NCBI GenBank assembly: GCA_947625615.1
Contig: CANQPB010000004.1
Span: 1 to 64,000 of the forward strand
DNA length: 64,000 nucleotides
Reading direction: 5' to 3'
From: an uncultured Clostridia bacterium
GTDB lineage: Bacteria; Bacillota; Clostridia; Oscillospirales; Ruminococcaceae
How positions within the stretch are numbered: the first letter of the stretch is position 1; each line of letters opens with the position of its first letter. Below are positions 1 to 8,074 of this stretch, piece by piece. The notes beneath the pieces were generated by a model, which saw nothing but the letters and a program-made list of their open reading frames with translations, was not told where the DNA came from and did no database searches. The position numbers were made by a program, and so were the translations under genes.

Positions 1-71
1 ACGCGAGCGCGGCGGGCTTGACTGCTACCTTCTGAGGGTGTAGTCGCGCCGTATACCACGCGAGCGCGGCG
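1..71. repeat. 14-bp direct repeat, 57-bp period, at window edge
   Basis: ACGCGAGCGCGGCG occurs at 1-14 and again at 58-71, giving a 57-bp period. Only two copies are visible and the first touches the window edge, so an array could continue to the left. The copies lie just beyond the terminator of the gene that ends at 124. The function is unknown; an iteron or a recombination site is possible but unsupported. Confidence 0.5.
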
Positions 72-75
72 CGGC

Positions 76-106
76 AAAAAAATAGCCCGCCGAAGGCGGG
101 CGGGCT
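76..106 (-). terminator. Rho-independent terminator of the sigma-like gene
   Basis: On the - strand a GCCCGCC/GGCGGGC stem (85-101) is followed by TATTTTTTT (complement of 76-84). It lies about 20 nt after the stop codon of the - strand gene at 124-1575, which is where its terminator should be. Confidence 0.85.
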
Positions 107-123
107 TTAATTTGTTTAATTTG

Positions 124-1575
124 TTAATTTATCGCGATCGGCGCGGAAAATTGCCAAACGTGCAAAGGGGCGGCGGCAGTCGCGGCGTATTGTGTAGCGG
201 GCGCGGGGGCGGCTTTAGCGGCTTTTTTCGCCCTCTTTGCCATCTCCGCTTTAGTCATCTTTAATTTGTCATACTGATTATACAAATCTTGCTTGACGTG
301 TAGCAATTCACGAAGGCGGGCGGCGGCGCGGCAGATCGGGAGGGAGGCGGCTATTATAGCGCGGGCGCGATCCTTGCAAGCCCCCGACAAATTGCCAAAG
401 GATAGAACACGATGGGCGCGGGCGATCTGCAAATCTGATACGCCCGATGCGGCGCGAGCGGCGGCGAGATCGTCGCGGGCGGCGGCTATATCGTCGGCAA
501 TTTTTTCGATCGCGTCCGATAACTTAGCGGCGGCGATCTGATAATTAGTATCACTGATCATATAATATTTGCCGTATGTATAGCGGGCAGAATCAAGCGC
601 GGCGCGATAATTTTCGCCTTCGTCATCGTCAATTGTTGCGGCATCCTTGATATATTCCTCCCACGCTTTTTCGGCGGCGGCGTTAGCATCTTGACCGTGT
701 TTTTGCGCGGTTAATTTTGCGCCGATCGTCACAACATCAAGCGCGTTAATATAGTCAAGCGCGGCGGGGAAGTTTTCTTTTAAATACTTAACTAAATTAG
801 CGCGGGCGAGTGTTAATTGATTAGAAACATTAACCTTTGATGTCTTTAAACGATCGGCGGCTTGTGACAAACTGCACCCCCCCGCGAGCGCGTGGATGAT
901 CTCGCGTTGACGGGGCGCGAGTGTTGCGGCGGCGGCAAAGATCACGGCATCGAGATCCTCCCCTTCGGGGGCGGGATCGTCGGCGATCGCATCGGGGAGG
1001 GGCGCATCGTCAATCAAATTAAGTATTTCGGCAGTATATTTGTCCGTTGGGATCAACTCCCCTTCGGCATCCATCGTGTAGTCCGTTGTTAACTCTTTAA
1101 TGTGTTTACGCTTTTCAGCCGTCAACCATCCATTCACCGATGTATAGCCGGAGGAATAGATCGCGGCGTTATCGTCCACGCCATCGTGGATCGCCTTCCA
1201 TACACCTTCAAGCGCGAAGGCGTAAATGTCATTAGCCTCTTGGCTATATTTGCGGATCAATTCCATAATTAGCGGCGCGCCTTCGCCCTCCCCGCGATCC
1301 GTGCTAACAATGACCTGTAACAATGATAACTCTTTGCCGCATCTTTGGATTGTCGGATCGCCGTCAACCGTTTTCGCGGCGCGGGCGGCGATATGCAAGG
1401 CGGCGCGGCAGATCGCAAGCTCGTTTGATTGATCAACTTTGATCTGTACTTTGATCTGATCGCCTTCGGCGGCGGCGGCGCGGGCGGCGGCGTACGCTGA
1501 AAAGATCGACGGCGCGTCAAGTGTTTTTGTCGTGGTGTTGCCGTTTTTGTTGGTGATGGTGATGATGTTTAACAT
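124..1575 (-). CDS. Sigma-70-like protein with alanine-rich C-terminal half
   Basis: This is a 483-aa protein. Around residues 225-280 it carries a helix-turn-helix like sigma region 4 (LAPRQREIIHALAGG, then SLSQAADRLKTSKVNVSNQL). Around residues 105-125 there is a weak region 2-like stretch (SQEANDIYAFALEGVWKAI). The rest is alanine- and charge-rich and probably coiled coil, with a Lys/Ala-rich stretch near the C-terminus. Base use is peculiar: GC-rich, full of GCG, GGC and GATCG, and very unlike the AT-richer genes that follow. The ATG is preceded by GGAAGGA on the - strand. It has no close neighbour on its strand. It may be an alternative sigma factor or a DNA-binding protein of a mobile element; I do not recognise the exact family, and the sigma call rests mainly on the helix-turn-helix. 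Confidence 0.6.
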   Translation of the reverse strand: MLNIITITNKNGNTTTKTLDAPSIFSAYAAARAAAAEGDQIKVQIKVDQSNELAICRAALHIAARAAKTVDGDPTIQRCGKELSLLQVIVSTDRGEGEGAPLIMELIRKYSQEANDIYAFALEGVWKAIHDGVDDNAAIYSSGYTSVNGWLTAEKRKHIKELTTDYTMDAEGELIPTDKYTAEILNLIDDAPLPDAIADDPAPEGEDLDAVIFAAAATLAPRQREIIHALAGGCSLSQAADRLKTSKVNVSNQLTLARANLVKYLKENFPAALDYINALDVVTIGAKLTAQKHGQDANAAAEKAWEEYIKDAATIDDDEGENYRAALDSARYTYGKYYMISDTNYQIAAAKLSDAIEKIADDIAAARDDLAAARAASGVSDLQIARAHRVLSFGNLSGACKDRARAIIAASLPICRAAARLRELLHVKQDLYNQYDKLKMTKAEMAKRAKKAAKAAPAPATQYAATAAAPLHVWQFSAPIAIN

Positions 1576-1674
1576 GGTTAATCCTTCCCGATCCCCGAAG
1601 GGGGATCCGACGCGCTATTTTTTTGCGGGCGCGTCAACCGTATATTTTAGCGGGCGGGGATGCCGTCCACATAT

Positions 1675-1703
1675 AAAATACACCTTCGCGGCGGGGCAGT
1701 CAA
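1675..1703 (-). promoter_or_regulatory. Candidate promoter of the sigma-like gene
   Basis: On the - strand, TTGACT (complement of 1698-1703) and TATTTT (complement of 1675-1680) are separated by 17 nt, about 100 nt upstream of the start codon at 1575. The -35 match is good and the -10 match moderate (4 of 6). Confidence 0.4.
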
Positions 1704-2106
1704 CCCAAAAACAGAAAATTTACAATTTGTTAATAAAAAGTTTACATTTGCGTGGTATACGCCCAAAATTTACCAAAAAAGAAAAGAGGATCGGCGCGAA
1801 GGGGCAAAGAGGAAAAAAGAGGAAAAAGCAAAGAGGAGAAGCGGAGGGAGGGAAGGGCAGATCGGCGGCGGGGATCGGGGCGGGCAGTCGAGCGCGGCGG
1901 GGATCGGGGCGGGAGGATCGGGGCGCGGGCGGCTATGTTACATTTTAGCACTTTGCAACATCGGGGGGTATTTTCAATATTTTGAGGGGGCATATTTTTA
2001 CATTTTTATATAAGTCGCTTCATCTCTCTCCCTCGATCCAGAATTTTTCCTTCGACAACCGTATCGTCAAATCATTTTTCTTAACTGTTGACAAATAACT
2101 GCGAAT
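1704..2106. other. Non-coding purine-rich, G-quadruplex-prone region
   Basis: I see no credible gene here. From about 1775 to 1930 the + strand is almost entirely purine apart from CG/GATC units. It contains GGGG-ATC-GGGG-C-GGG-AGGATC-GGGG at 1899-1923, which fits the four-run G-quadruplex pattern. The unit GATCGGGGCGGG recurs. From about 1960 the sequence turns AT-rich, marking a compositional border between the GC-rich left gene and the phage. Confidence 0.5.
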
Positions 2107-2128
2107 AAACCTTATGTTATAAAGGTTT
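2107..2128. promoter_or_regulatory. Inverted repeat, possible operator
   Basis: AAACCTT (2107-2113) and AAGGTTT (2122-2128) form a perfect 7-bp inverted repeat around an 8-nt centre. It lies downstream of a TTGACA hexamer (2088-2093) and upstream of the strong promoter at 2190-2218. A repressor or recombinase binding site is plausible, but no regulator can be assigned. Confidence 0.35.
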
Positions 2129-2189
2129 AGGTAAAATCGTTGCCAGCACAGAATACGAAAATTTTCTTAAAAAATTTTCAAATTAGGTA

Positions 2190-2218
2190 TTGACAAAGTA
2201 ACGATTATATGTTATAAT
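2190..2218 (+). promoter_or_regulatory. Perfect consensus sigma-70 promoter
   Basis: TTGACA (2190-2195), a 17-nt spacer and TATAAT (2213-2218) match the housekeeping consensus exactly. The recombinase start codon follows 44 nt after the -10 box. Host RNA polymerase should read this promoter, so the gene is probably expressed from the lysogen or immediately after entry. Confidence 0.88.
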
Positions 2219-2261
2219 CTATGTGTAAACTAAATTATACGAGATGAAAGGAGCCACCCAA

Positions 2262-3077
2262 ATGGCGAACATAATTCAGATAGATTCTCTTAGACCTGGA
2301 ACTTCCGAAAAGAAATTCATAGACTTCTCTTCTCTTACTAAATCGAAGAGACAGTTACCAGAAGGACTGATAGCACCGGCTATCGAAGAAACTCCCAAAG
2401 AGCTTGCAGTTGAACATGCGGCAGAACCTATCAAAAGTCTTGAGGACATAAACAGAATATCTACCTACCTTCTGGCAAAAGAGAGATACAGAGACTATAT
2501 GCTCTTTATAGTAGGTATTAACTTCGGACTGAGGGTAAGCGATTTGCTCCAACTCAGATTCTCAGATCTGATTAACCCAGACCTATCTTTTAAAACTACA
2601 TTCCCCATTCTGGAAAAGAAAACTAAAACAACCAGAAAGGTTCAGAAGAACAGATATATATCTATCAACGACGCGGTTATGGAGGCAGTTACCCTGTATC
2701 TCCAACACAACCAGTGCAGTCTGAACGATTATCTGTTCAGAAGTGAAAGTAACAGAACTGCGGGAGACGGCAAACCTATGAGCAGGGTTTCGGTAGACAG
2801 AATACTCAAAGAGATAGGAGCGGATCTTCACTTAAATATTCGTATCTCCACTCACTCTCTTAGAAAGACATTTGGGTACCACCAAATGCTCATGTCGAAT
2901 AACGATCCGCGAAAGCTCTTATTACTACAGAAAATATTCGGTCACTCCTCTTCTACCCAGACATTAGACTATATAGGGATTACAGAGGAAGAAGTAGAGG
3001 ACGCATATCTCAAGCTTAATCTGGGTAGCAGAAAGCACTACCTTATAGATAGCTCAATCGGAGAAGCTGCGATCTGA
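2262..3077 (+). CDS. Tyrosine recombinase/integrase family protein
   Basis: This 271-aa protein has a phage-integrase catalytic domain in its C-terminal two thirds. FGLRVSDLLQLRFSDL carries the first catalytic Arg, HSLRKTFGYH the HxxR box, and FGHSSSTQTLDYIG the second His and the tyrosine. The N-terminal part is short, without an obvious SAM-like core-binding domain. I chose ATG 2262 because AAAGGAG (2248-2254) lies 7 nt upstream; the in-frame ATG at 2244 lies before that site. It stands alone behind a consensus promoter and is followed by about 350 nt of non-coding DNA. A second recombinase at 10331 and the integrase next to tRNA-Thr suggest this one does a different job, such as dimer resolution or DNA inversion. 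That is inference. Confidence 0.85.
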   Translation: MANIIQIDSLRPGTSEKKFIDFSSLTKSKRQLPEGLIAPAIEETPKELAVEHAAEPIKSLEDINRISTYLLAKERYRDYMLFIVGINFGLRVSDLLQLRFSDLINPDLSFKTTFPILEKKTKTTRKVQKNRYISINDAVMEAVTLYLQHNQCSLNDYLFRSESNRTAGDGKPMSRVSVDRILKEIGADLHLNIRISTHSLRKTFGYHQMLMSNNDPRKLLLLQKIFGHSSSTQTLDYIGITEEEVEDAYLKLNLGSRKHYLIDSSIGEAAI

Positions 3078-3430
3078 AGCAGAGTTTACAATAGGTGTTT
3101 ACCAAGCAAGTAGCTTGTTAACATAAATATGGTAGCTTGAAAATTGAATATAGAAACTCTCTGGTGATTAGATGGTTAGGTAGACAAGGAAAAGGACATT
3201 AGCTTTCGGAGATGCTAATGTCGAAGACAATGTTTCTTTCCAGTGGGGATCAAGTAGCTTCCTAAGAAAGATGATTCCTAAAATTTTTTCTTATCTTTAT
3301 TATTAGGGAACGATTTTCGCAAAGTGCCTATTATCGCGCTTTTACAAGCCTAAAATTTCAATTTTAGGAGGCTGGGGTTCCTAAATTTATTTCTCAGATA
3401 TTTCTCACGAAAGGTTCAAGACAGCAATTT
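3078..3430. other. Non-coding stretch with two strong hairpins
   Basis: No gene is supported here. A 9-bp stem, GACATTAGC/GCTAATGTC, spans 3195-3222. An 8-bp stem, CCTAAAAT/ATTTTAGG with a TTCA loop, spans 3349-3368. Neither has the T-run expected of a terminator. The motif GTAGCTT recurs three times (about 3110, 3131 and 3251). The stretch separates a recombinase from the early operon, so it could hold a recombination site, a leader RNA or an operator. Confidence 0.45.
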
Positions 3431-4747
3431 ATGATCAAGGTTTGCGATGCAATCATGGGTTCTGGCAAATCTTCTGCTGCCATAACGTATATAAACGAGC
3501 ATAAGGATTTGAAATTCATTTATATAACGCCGTACTTGAACGAAGCAGAACGGATTGTCAACGCCTGTTCCGAACTGGAGTTTGTGCAACCAAGCAACAA
3601 GTACGCTGAGTTCGGACACCAAAAATATCAGCACACGCTATCACTAATTAACGAGGGCAAGAATATTGCCACCACACACGCCATGTTTCTGAGATATTCG
3701 GAAACAATGATTGAGGCTATCAAGAAGAATGGTTATACGCTCATAATAGATGAGTCGGTCAACGTCATTCAGGACATGGACGTTCCTGAGGTTTTCATTT
3801 CGCTTTTAAAGGACGCTGGGTGGATTACCCAGACGGACACTGATATATATAATCTCTCACTTCCCTCTTCGATTACGTCGGACAGGGAAAGATTCGGAAA
3901 AGGACATTGCGGTTTCGACATAATAGACAGAATCTCCCATCTTGCAGAAAGTAAACGAATCGTCGGAATACAGGACGGCGACGGAAAAGTATTTTACTGT
4001 ATATACTCCAAAAAGATACTGGACGCGTTCAAGGACGTGTTCATACTCACCTATTTATTTGAAGCCTCGTCAATGAAATACTACTTTGACATTGAAAACA
4101 TATCCTATCAGACGATAGGAATATCTAAAACTGACGGCGTATACCGTTTCAGCGATACTGAAATGTATATCCCGCCTTATACCGAATCATTATCTTCAAT
4201 GATTCACATTTTTGACAACGACAAACTTAACGACATCGGAAAGCCTAAGACGGCACTGTCCTTCTCGTGGCTCTCAAACAAATCTTCTGAATATAAAGCT
4301 AAGCAGAATCAGCTCAGACGGAACACCTCGAATTATTTTAAGAACTACTTCAAGGGCGTTGCGTCTGAAGATAAGCTCTGGTCAACATATAAAAGCGGCC
4401 GCGAAAAGGTCGTGTCAAACGGCTATGCCAGCCGTTTCCTGTCCTATAACTGTAGAGCAACAAACGAATATAGAAACTGCTATGTACTCGCCTACTGCGT
4501 GAATATATTTATGCGACCTTGCGAAAAGAATTTTTATCTGTCTCGCGGGGTGGACGTTCACGAAGATGAAGCCGCGCTATCGACTATGATACAGTGGATA
4601 TGGCGATCGGCTATTCGCGACGGTAAAGAAATCTGGATATACATTCCAAGCAGAAGGATGCGGGAATTATTGACAGATTGGATTAGCAGCGTGGAACAAC
4701 GATACAAAGACTACAAGGAGAATCAACATAATGATAAAAATGAATAG
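3431..4747 (+). CDS. Phage helicase-like P-loop ATPase
   Basis: The 438-aa protein begins with a P-loop within its first 15 residues (MGSGKSS, residues 9-15) and has a Walker B box IIDES (105-109), as in superfamily 2 helicases. Near residues 385-415 a WIWRSAIRDGKEIWIYIPS segment resembles the arginine-containing motif VI region. The middle is long and unlike typical DEAD-box proteins, so the exact family is uncertain. It opens an early operon: its stop overlaps the start of the sigma factor gene, and the RNA polymerase gene follows. A role in phage DNA replication is likely from context. AAAGG lies upstream of the ATG. Confidence 0.7.
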   Translation: MIKVCDAIMGSGKSSAAITYINEHKDLKFIYITPYLNEAERIVNACSELEFVQPSNKYAEFGHQKYQHTLSLINEGKNIATTHAMFLRYSETMIEAIKKNGYTLIIDESVNVIQDMDVPEVFISLLKDAGWITQTDTDIYNLSLPSSITSDRERFGKGHCGFDIIDRISHLAESKRIVGIQDGDGKVFYCIYSKKILDAFKDVFILTYLFEASSMKYYFDIENISYQTIGISKTDGVYRFSDTEMYIPPYTESLSSMIHIFDNDKLNDIGKPKTALSFSWLSNKSSEYKAKQNQLRRNTSNYFKNYFKGVASEDKLWSTYKSGREKVVSNGYASRFLSYNCRATNEYRNCYVLAYCVNIFMRPCEKNFYLSRGVDVHEDEAALSTMIQWIWRSAIRDGKEIWIYIPSRRMRELLTDWISSVEQRYKDYKENQHNDKNE

Positions 4748-5273
4748 TACCCAGAGAAAGCTTGTGGAGGATAACCACAAGCTTATTTATTCGTTTCTTC
4801 AGCGCCACAACTTACCATTAGACGCTGAGGAAGATTGGTATGGCACTGCGGCACTTGGGCTGTGCAGGGCGGCTGTACTTTATGACTCCGACAAGGGCGC
4901 GTTCAGCACTTATGCTTATCAAGCCATGCTGATGTCGGTGCGAGAGGTCGTGAGAAGCAAGAATAAGGACATTCAAGCCACATATTACCTTGACTCCCCT
5001 ATTCCCTTCACTGATATGTTCTTGCTTGATATAATCCCCGATAACGACGACGTAACTAAATATGTAGACACATTGTCGATTGTTCAGAAAACGTATGACA
5101 AAATGTCTGCCAGAAACAAGGAAGTGATAGCCTTAGCCATAGGCAAAGGTATGAAATATAATGCCATCGGCGCAAGACTCGGGATAACCCGACAGGGCGT
5201 CTCGCGTATTGTTAATAGGTTCAGAAAGAGAGTTGCTGCTGCATTATCTGCTGGCAACTCTTTTAATTTATAA
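4731..5273 (+). CDS. Sigma-70 family RNA polymerase sigma factor
   Basis: This 180-aa protein has a region 2-like N-terminal half (EDWYGTAALGLCRAAVLYDS, then FSTYAYQAMLMSVREVVRS, about residues 35-82). Its C-terminal helix-turn-helix is typical of region 4 (LGITRQGVSRIVNRFRKRV, about residues 149-170). The gene overlaps the helicase-like gene by 17 nt and precedes the single-subunit RNA polymerase gene by 29 nt, so the three are probably co-transcribed. AAGGAG stands about 10 nt before ATG 4731. It could direct host RNA polymerase to phage promoters. YonO-type polymerases are not known to need a sigma factor, so cooperation between the two would be unusual and is only inferred. Confidence 0.85.
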   Translation: MIKMNSTQRKLVEDNHKLIYSFLQRHNLPLDAEEDWYGTAALGLCRAAVLYDSDKGAFSTYAYQAMLMSVREVVRSKNKDIQATYYLDSPIPFTDMFLLDIIPDNDDVTKYVDTLSIVQKTYDKMSARNKEVIALAIGKGMKYNAIGARLGITRQGVSRIVNRFRKRVAAALSAGNSFNL

Positions 5274-5302
5274 GCCGAAACCGTTTAACAATATGAAAGG
5301 AT

Positions 5303-8074
5303 GTGGTATGTATTTCTAAACAGCTAACAGCTCAGAAGTACATTCTGAAGCTTCACAGTACAAGATTAAAGAGAGCCAGATGGAATTTGACTCTTCCTTT
5401 ATCAGAAGCGAGAAGTAATGACGAAGTTATTTCAATCGGAGACAGTCAGCAGCTTAGATGGATTGACGAAATAAATGATATCAAAGACGCTGATATTACT
5501 GCGAAAAACATTAAAAAACAAATCAAATCGTTAAAGAAATTACCAAATTCTATCGCAAACAGAAAGGAAATCAGGACATTATATAAATGTTTGGACAGTG
5601 TTCAATACAAGCCCGACTATGTTTGTATAATCATGGATACCGTTGGCGACTACCACAGAGCTTGCAAAGGGTTCGCTATCAACGGCGTGAAGTATACAAG
5701 GCTGCTGGGAACGAACGGCGGCGTTAAGAATTCGACCATAGTGTTTGTCAGCGAGCGGGTCGCCCCGATACTGAGGGAGCGAATCAATAACGGCAGAAAT
5801 GAGAATATTGAGCTTGTACCTGCTAAGTTTGAAGCATATCGTGCTTTAACGTGCAGTGGGTCTACGCCCGTATCAATGCCAAAGGGAATATTGGTAGTCA
5901 AAGATTGTGAGACTACATTTACGGAAGACGTTATCACGCTGAGCGACGAGAGAGGCAATGAGCCTGTTATGAAGTACCAGAAGGATGTTCAGATTACGCT
6001 CAACGAATCTGACGGGTATGGTTTGATACTGCCCTCTTTGGCTCAGAGGTGGTCGGACGAATTAGGGCTTGACTATCTGGCAAGCGGATTCAATACGCGC
6101 TTTTCTTGGGAAAAGGGAATGGTATTCTGTTTTGACTTTATTGAGTTTGCCGACCAAGTTGCACACAAGCATATAGTTAAAGATGCGTGGGGCAACGAGG
6201 TGGATATCACACAGGTTGAACTTGTTCTCACAACTTCAATGCTTAAGCTATGGAGCAGCTATGACAGTATAGAACATTACTTGAGCATGTGTGAGAAGAA
6301 TCATTACTCTTTCGGAGTAACTAAGGTATGCCCTAAGGCCCTTGAGAATCAGCGCGACTTGAACTACCAGTTTATTCAAAGCTATAAACTCTCGGACGAG
6401 GATATTGACAGGCTGATTAAACCTACGGTCAGCACAATCCACGACATTCTTTCCGACGATTATAGAAAGGCTATACTGTTTTTGGCCGGTACTCATATCG
6501 ACGGCAAGAACGCCATGCGGACAGAGAACGACTTTGCGAGAGCGATTATGGCTGACAAGCGAGTATTTGATGATCCGTTTGTAAAGCGCAAGATATTTGA
6601 ACTTATACGCAAGAAGATTGACGACGCTAAGATTGGGGTAATACAGGTACACGGCAACTACTCTATCGTATCTGGCGATCCTTATTCCTTATGCCAAAGT
6701 ATATTTGAACTCCCCGTCACTGGCTTACTTAAAAAGGGCGAGCTGTTTAACCGATATTGGGTGGATTCGGGTGCCGACAAGGTTGCGTGCTTCAGGGCTC
6801 CTATGACGTGTCATAACAATATACGCTTAATGACGATAGCGAGGCGCGAAGAGCTGTTGCATTGGTATCGGTATATGAATACCTGTTCTATCTTCAACTC
6901 GTGGGATACGTCGGCACACGCTCTTAACGGCATGGATAAAGACGGAGACTTGGTATTGCTGACAGACAACGAGGTGCTGATTAGAAATCACGTTCAGCTG
7001 CCTACGATAATGTGCGAACAGAGAAATGCCGCGAAAACTTTGGTGGACGAAGAAAAGCTGATTCGCGCAAACATTGACAGTTTCGGAGACGATATTGGCA
7101 AAATAACAAATCGCGTCACTACTATGTATGACGTTCAGGCACAGTTTGAACCTGACAACGAAGAATATCAGACGCTTGACTATCGGATTAAGTGCGGACA
7201 GTTGTTCCAGCAGAATTCGATTGATAAGGCAAAGGGTATAGTCGCTAAGCCAATGCCGAAGGAATGGTATAATAGAGGTTCGTGCAGAATCAAACCTGAA
7301 GATGAAGAATTTTTGTCGGATGATGAGCTTGACCGCAGACGGTTTAATCAAGTGGTGCTTGCGGACAAGAAGCCGTACTTTATGCGCTATATCTATCCCG
7401 ACCTAATGGAGCAATACAGGACTTACCTTAAGAACACGGATAAAAAGTGTATCCGTAAATACAGAAAAACAATAGACGAATTGCTAAACACCGAGAATCT
7501 TTCCGAAGATGAATCGGTGTTTATTTCTTATTATTTCAGAAGAATGCCAGTGGGCGTTCACCAGTGCGTGATGAATAAGATATGCAAGAGGTTTGAAGAA
7601 GAGTTTGACGGGTTTATACTCAAGACTGGTTCGGACAGCGAATATGACTACTCGTATCTTAAGAGCGGTCAGGAGTATACGGAATCGCAGTACTATGCGG
7701 TATACTCACTTTACAAACAGTATTTACAGCGGCTGGCAGATTTTTCTCAGGCTGCAAAAAGACAGCGGTTAGACAAAGACGAATGTGTGTGTAAGAAGAA
7801 GATTTTAATTGATGAGTTTCAGGAGAAGTGCGATAGGATTTGCTCAAACTCGGCACTGCTGACTGATATCATCTTAGATATATGTTATAAGAAAAACGGA
7901 ACGAAACAGTTTGCGTGGGATCTGTGTGCTAATCAAATCATAGATAATTTACTCAAGGCAAATGAGGGCAGATACTGCTACCCTACTGAGTGTGAGGACG
8001 GCGACATAGGATTCTGCGGTAAGAGGTTTAGAATCGAAACGGGGTGTGTATATGAAGGAAATAGTAACGAATGA
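5303..8074 (+). CDS. YonO/QDE-1-like single-subunit RNA polymerase
   Basis: The 923-aa protein shows the hallmarks of the eukaryotic-type RdRp / YonO family, whose active site is a double-psi beta-barrel. The metal-binding signature is MDKDGDLVLL (D545, D547, D549). Upstream, FRAPMTCHNNIRLM (about residues 497-510) matches the family's R-x-P-x-x-H-x-x-D/N-I/V-R box. GNYSIVSGDPYSLCQ (about 450-465) and a downstream QQNSIDKAKG (about 644-653) correspond to other conserved blocks. YonO of Bacillus phage SPbeta is a DNA-dependent RNA polymerase of this type, so this protein probably transcribes phage middle or late genes. The likely start is GTG 5303, with GAAAGG only 2 nt upstream, so the exact start is uncertain. 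It sits between the sigma factor gene and an overlapping zinc-finger gene. Confidence 0.85.
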   Translation: MVCISKQLTAQKYILKLHSTRLKRARWNLTLPLSEARSNDEVISIGDSQQLRWIDEINDIKDADITAKNIKKQIKSLKKLPNSIANRKEIRTLYKCLDSVQYKPDYVCIIMDTVGDYHRACKGFAINGVKYTRLLGTNGGVKNSTIVFVSERVAPILRERINNGRNENIELVPAKFEAYRALTCSGSTPVSMPKGILVVKDCETTFTEDVITLSDERGNEPVMKYQKDVQITLNESDGYGLILPSLAQRWSDELGLDYLASGFNTRFSWEKGMVFCFDFIEFADQVAHKHIVKDAWGNEVDITQVELVLTTSMLKLWSSYDSIEHYLSMCEKNHYSFGVTKVCPKALENQRDLNYQFIQSYKLSDEDIDRLIKPTVSTIHDILSDDYRKAILFLAGTHIDGKNAMRTENDFARAIMADKRVFDDPFVKRKIFELIRKKIDDAKIGVIQVHGNYSIVSGDPYSLCQSIFELPVTGLLKKGELFNRYWVDSGADKVACFRAPMTCHNNIRLMTIARREELLHWYRYMNTCSIFNSWDTSAHALNGMDKDGDLVLLTDNEVLIRNHVQLPTIMCEQRNAAKTLVDEEKLIRANIDSFGDDIGKITNRVTTMYDVQAQFEPDNEEYQTLDYRIKCGQLFQQNSIDKAKGIVAKPMPKEWYNRGSCRIKPEDEEFLSDDELDRRRFNQVVLADKKPYFMRYIYPDLMEQYRTYLKNTDKKCIRKYRKTIDELLNTENLSEDESVFISYYFRRMPVGVHQCVMNKICKRFEEEFDGFILKTGSDSEYDYSYLKSGQEYTESQYYAVYSLYKQYLQRLADFSQAAKRQRLDKDECVCKKKILIDEFQEKCDRICSNSALLTDIILDICYKKNGTKQFAWDLCANQIIDNLLKANEGRYCYPTECEDGDIGFCGKRFRIETGCVYEGNSNE

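Noticed and set aside
1..71. CRISPR array at the left edge
   Set aside because: Only two short repeats are visible and no cas genes are present anywhere in the window.
1532..2013. Several arginine/lysine-rich frames over the purine tract
   Set aside because: They arise from low-complexity sequence, overlap each other and have no start signals.
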